From contig NZ_JACIGI010000002.1 of the NCBI RefSeq assembly GCF_014197795.1, positions 62,001-126,000 of the forward strand: 64,000 nt of DNA. The letters run 5' to 3'. The translations under genes and the position numbers were made by a program. Below are positions 61,658 to 64,000 of this stretch, piece by piece (position 1 is the stretch's first letter; each line of letters starts with the position of its first letter). A model generated the notes under the pieces. The model worked only from the letters and a program-made list of their open reading frames with translations. It had not been told where the DNA came from and searched no databases. The DNA is from Roseospira goensis (GTDB lineage: Bacteria > Pseudomonadota > Alphaproteobacteria > Rhodospirillales > Rhodospirillaceae).

Positions 61658-63010
61658 CTACACCGCCTGACTGTGCCGCTTCTCGCCCACGTTCAGGTAC
61701 TGGTCGAACTTGGCGGCCACGGCGCGCACCAGCGGCCGGCCCAGCTCGGTCACCCGCAGGCGGCCGCCGTCGCGGATCACCACGCCGTCGCTCTCCAGGT
61801 CGGCGAGCTGGTCCAGTTCGCGCTGGAAGTCCGACGCCTTGGCGCCGTACTCGGCCGCCACCGTCTCCAGGTCCACGCCCATGTCGCACATCAGGCGTTC
61901 GATGATGGCGCGCCGCAGCTTGTCCTCGTGGCTGATCGCGAGGCCGCGGGTGATCGGCAGGATGCCGGCGCGCACCGTGCGCTTGTAGGCGCCGATCTCA
62001 CCTTGATTGCCGACGTAGCCCTGCGGCAGCGACCCGATGCCGGAGGCGCCGAAGGCGATCAGCGCCGGTGCGGTATCGGTGGTGTAGCCCTGGAAGTTGC
62101 GGTGCAGGGCCTGCTTGTTCAGCGCCAGTGCCAGTTCGTCGTCGGGGGCGGCGAAGTGGTCCAGGCCGACGGTAACGTACCCGTTGTGGGCGAAGCGCTT
62201 GGAGCCGTTGATGTACTGGCTCCAGCGTTCGGGCACGCTGGGCAGCGCGTCCTCCGGGATCATCTTCATGTGGGTGCGCATCCACGGCACATGCGCATAC
62301 CCGAAGTACGACACCCGGCGCGGCTTCAGGGCCAGGGCGCGGTCGATGGTGTGTTCGATGCTGGCGGTGGTCTGGTAGGGCAGGCCGTACATCAGGTCCA
62401 TGTTGATGTCGGTGATGCCGTGCTTGCGCAGCCAGTCGATGACCTGGGCCACCATGTCGTAGGGCTGGACGCGGTGGACCGCCTCCTGAACCTTCTCCTC
62501 GAAGTCCTGCACGCCGATGCTGGCGCGGGTGACGCCCACCTCGGCCATCGCCTGCACGTAGTCCTCGGTGGCGGTGCGCGGGTCCATCTCCACCGCGATC
62601 TCGGCGCCGTCGAGCAGAACGAAGCGGTCCTTCAGATGCCGGATCAGGCGGGTGAAGTCGTCCGCCGACAGGATGGTGGGGCTGCCGCCGCCGAAGTGCA
62701 TGAACTTGAAGCCCATGCGCGCCGGCAGCGTCTCCGCCACCAGGTCGATCTCGGCCAGCACGGCCTTCAGGTAATCGGCGATCGGGTCGTACCGCTTGGT
62801 GATCTTGGTGTGGCAGCCGCAGAACCAGCACATCTCCTCGCAGTAGGCGATGTGGGTGTAGAGCGACAGCGGGGTGGCCGGGTCCAGGTCGCGCAGCCAA
62901 CCGGCGTAGGTCTCGGGGCCGACCTCGGGCGAGAAATGCGGGGCCGTGGGGTAGGAGGTGTACCGCGGCAGGCGCAGATCGTACTTCGCGGCGAGGTCCT
63001 GTATGGTCAT
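61658..63010 (-). CDS. hemN: Oxygen-independent coproporphyrinogen III oxidase
   Basis: 450 residues, the HemN length. The radical SAM cluster is in YCEEMCWFCGC (C57, C61, C64, with C66 also conserved in true HemN). FMHFGGGSPTILSADDF, SIGVQDFEEKVQEAVHRVQ and DLMYGLPYQT are hallmarks. It decarboxylates coproporphyrinogen III under low oxygen for heme or bacteriochlorophyll. No clear FNR site is seen upstream. Confidence 0.96.
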   Translation of the reverse strand: MTIQDLAAKYDLRLPRYTSYPTAPHFSPEVGPETYAGWLRDLDPATPLSLYTHIAYCEEMCWFCGCHTKITKRYDPIADYLKAVLAEIDLVAETLPARMGFKFMHFGGGSPTILSADDFTRLIRHLKDRFVLLDGAEIAVEMDPRTATEDYVQAMAEVGVTRASIGVQDFEEKVQEAVHRVQPYDMVAQVIDWLRKHGITDINMDLMYGLPYQTTASIEHTIDRALALKPRRVSYFGYAHVPWMRTHMKMIPEDALPSVPERWSQYINGSKRFAHNGYVTVGLDHFAAPDDELALALNKQALHRNFQGYTTDTAPALIAFGASGIGSLPQGYVGNQGEIGAYKRTVRAGILPITRGLAISHEDKLRRAIIERLMCDMGVDLETVAAEYGAKASDFQRELDQLADLESDGVVIRDGGRLRVTELGRPLVRAVAAKFDQYLNVGEKRHSQAV

Positions 63011-63120
63011 GATGGTCCGTCCATGCTGTCCCGATGGGCCCTACTGTACCGCGCCCGGGGGCGCAGAATACCTATATTTTCCGGATTGTCGCGCCGGTCA
63101 ACAGGGAGCGTCCGCCCCAC

Positions 63121-63906
63121 ATGCCCCGCTTCGCCGCCAACCTGTCGATGCTGTTCACCGAGGTCCCCTTTCCCGACCGCTTCGCCGCCGCGGCCGGGGC
63201 CGGCTTCCGCGGCGTCGAGTGCCAGTTTCCCTACCAGTACGCCGCGGAACACCTGGCCGACCTGGCGGCCATGAACGCGCTGACGATGGTCCTGTTCAAC
63301 GCGCCGCCGGGCGACTGGGCGGCCGGCGAGCGCGGCCTGGCGGCGCTGCCGGGGCGCGACTCGGAGTTCCGCGACGGCGTCGAGCTGGCGCTGGACTACG
63401 CCGACATGATGGACTGTCCGTGCCTGCATGTCATGGCCGGCGTGGTGGCGGAGGAGGACTGGGCGCCGGCGCTGGACACCTACCTGGACAACCTCGCCGC
63501 TGCCGCCGACATGGCCCGCGACCATGGCGTCCGGGTGCTGATCGAGCCGATCAACCCGGTCGACATGCCGGGCTACTTCCTGACCCGGCCGGAGGACGCG
63601 CTGCGGGTGATCGAGACCCTCGATCACCCGAACCTGGGATTGCAGTACGATATCTACCATGCCCAGATGGAGCGCGGCGCCCTGACCGACACGCTGGAGG
63701 ACGCCCTGGACCGCATCGGGCACATCCAGATCGCCGGGGTGCCCGGCCGTCACGAGCCCGACGCCCGGGGCGAAGTGAACTGGCGCTACCTGTTCGGACT
63801 GCTGGATGCTCACGGCTATGATGGCTGGGTCGGGTGCGAGTACCGGCCGCGCGCCGGCACACTCACGGGCCTGCGCTGGGCGAACGACTGGGGAATCGGC
63901 GGGTAG
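63121..63906 (+). CDS. hyi: Hydroxypyruvate isomerase
   Basis: 261 residues from the ATG at 63121 (cagggag upstream). It has an AP endonuclease 2-type TIM barrel with NLSMLFTEVPFPDRFAAA, FRGVECQFPY, LFNAPPGDWAAGERGLAA and IEPINPVDMPGYFL, as in Hyi/OtnI, which interconvert hydroxypyruvate and tartronate semialdehyde. Metal ligands are expected in the Glu and His residues at LIEPIN and YDIYHAQ. The gene is divergent from hemN. Confidence 0.93.
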   Translation: MPRFAANLSMLFTEVPFPDRFAAAAGAGFRGVECQFPYQYAAEHLADLAAMNALTMVLFNAPPGDWAAGERGLAALPGRDSEFRDGVELALDYADMMDCPCLHVMAGVVAEEDWAPALDTYLDNLAAAADMARDHGVRVLIEPINPVDMPGYFLTRPEDALRVIETLDHPNLGLQYDIYHAQMERGALTDTLEDALDRIGHIQIAGVPGRHEPDARGEVNWRYLFGLLDAHGYDGWVGCEYRPRAGTLTGLRWANDWGIGG

Positions 63907-63942
63907 CGGGCGGGTCGCCGCGCGTAGGCGCGGGCGCAACGC

Positions 63943-63971
63943 TTGTCGCCGCCTCGGCGGCGTGCTGATAT
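63943..63971 (+). promoter_or_regulatory. Possible sigma-70-like promoter at the window end
   Basis: ttgtcg (63943-63948) and tgatat (63966-63971) are spaced by 17 bp. The gene it would serve lies beyond the window. Confidence 0.35.
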
Positions 63972-64000
63972 GGTTGCTGTTCTCTGGCAATAGCACCTAT

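Noticed and set aside
63080-63110. FNR box before hemN (ttgtc...gtcaa)
   Set aside because: The half-sites are six bases apart instead of four, and the TTGAT core is not matched.

Overview
The window is GC-rich throughout. Gene content and order point to an alphaproteobacterium, most likely a Rhodospirillales purple non-sulfur type: an ilvB-ilvN-ilvC run, an alphaproteobacterial-style fused oxidoreductase related to the glutamate synthase small subunit, a periplasmic cytochrome c', oxygen-independent HemN and a soluble [NiFe] hydrogenase operon. This placement is inference from gene content; no rRNA or tRNA gene is visible.

Layout. 1-7.3 kb: the end of a fumarylacetoacetase-family gene, a secreted protein, a PhoU-like regulator, a DUF1244 protein, a class III nucleotide cyclase, a LEA14-like lipoprotein, a 2-hydroxyacid dehydrogenase, and a Tox-MPTase3-like metallopeptidase overlapping a lipoprotein gene. 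7.3-12.3 kb: a small coiled-coil gene broken by a 14-bp duplication, miaA, and ilvB, ilvN, ilvC. 12.3-25.4 kb: repeats, a 1182-residue fused oxidoreductase, a PQQ-type sugar dehydrogenase, a membrane PAS histidine kinase, cytochrome c', a membrane-anchored Ala/Pro repeat protein, a BKACE-family enzyme and glutaryl-CoA dehydrogenase.

25.7-48.1 kb is the most unusual part. Five minus-strand genes lie head to tail: a secreted protein with a C-terminal Hint (hedgehog/intein) domain (619 aa), a fibronectin-III-like repeat protein (1083 aa), an unrecognised 1233-aa protein, a ComEC-like metallo-beta-lactamase-fold protein with lower GC (463 aa), and a 3993-aa giant with beta-rich and degenerate LysM-like modules. 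The block is bounded by an AT-rich tract (about 48.26-48.48 kb) and an IS66-like transposase remnant just beyond the giant gene. I cannot assign a function; it is the best candidate here for an undescribed system.

48.9-54.0 kb: a tightly overlapping plus-strand operon for a group 3b-like [NiFe] hydrogenase: beta Fe-S subunit, cyclic-nucleotide-binding protein, flavin/[2Fe-2S] gamma subunit, small subunit, large subunit and maturation protease. 54-64 kb is mostly housekeeping: a cold-shock protein and DEAD-box helicase on one strand, an ACT-domain protein, a small membrane protein, a peroxiredoxin, TadA, D-Ala-D-Ala carboxypeptidase with XerD, a formyltransferase-like protein, HemN and hydroxypyruvate isomerase.

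A family of dispersed palindromic repeats, often flanked by TA and abutting or supplying TAG stop codons, is scattered at about 0.5, 7.2, 12.3 and 54.1 kb. Two copies, near 0.5 and 12.3 kb, are almost identical inverted copies of one another.
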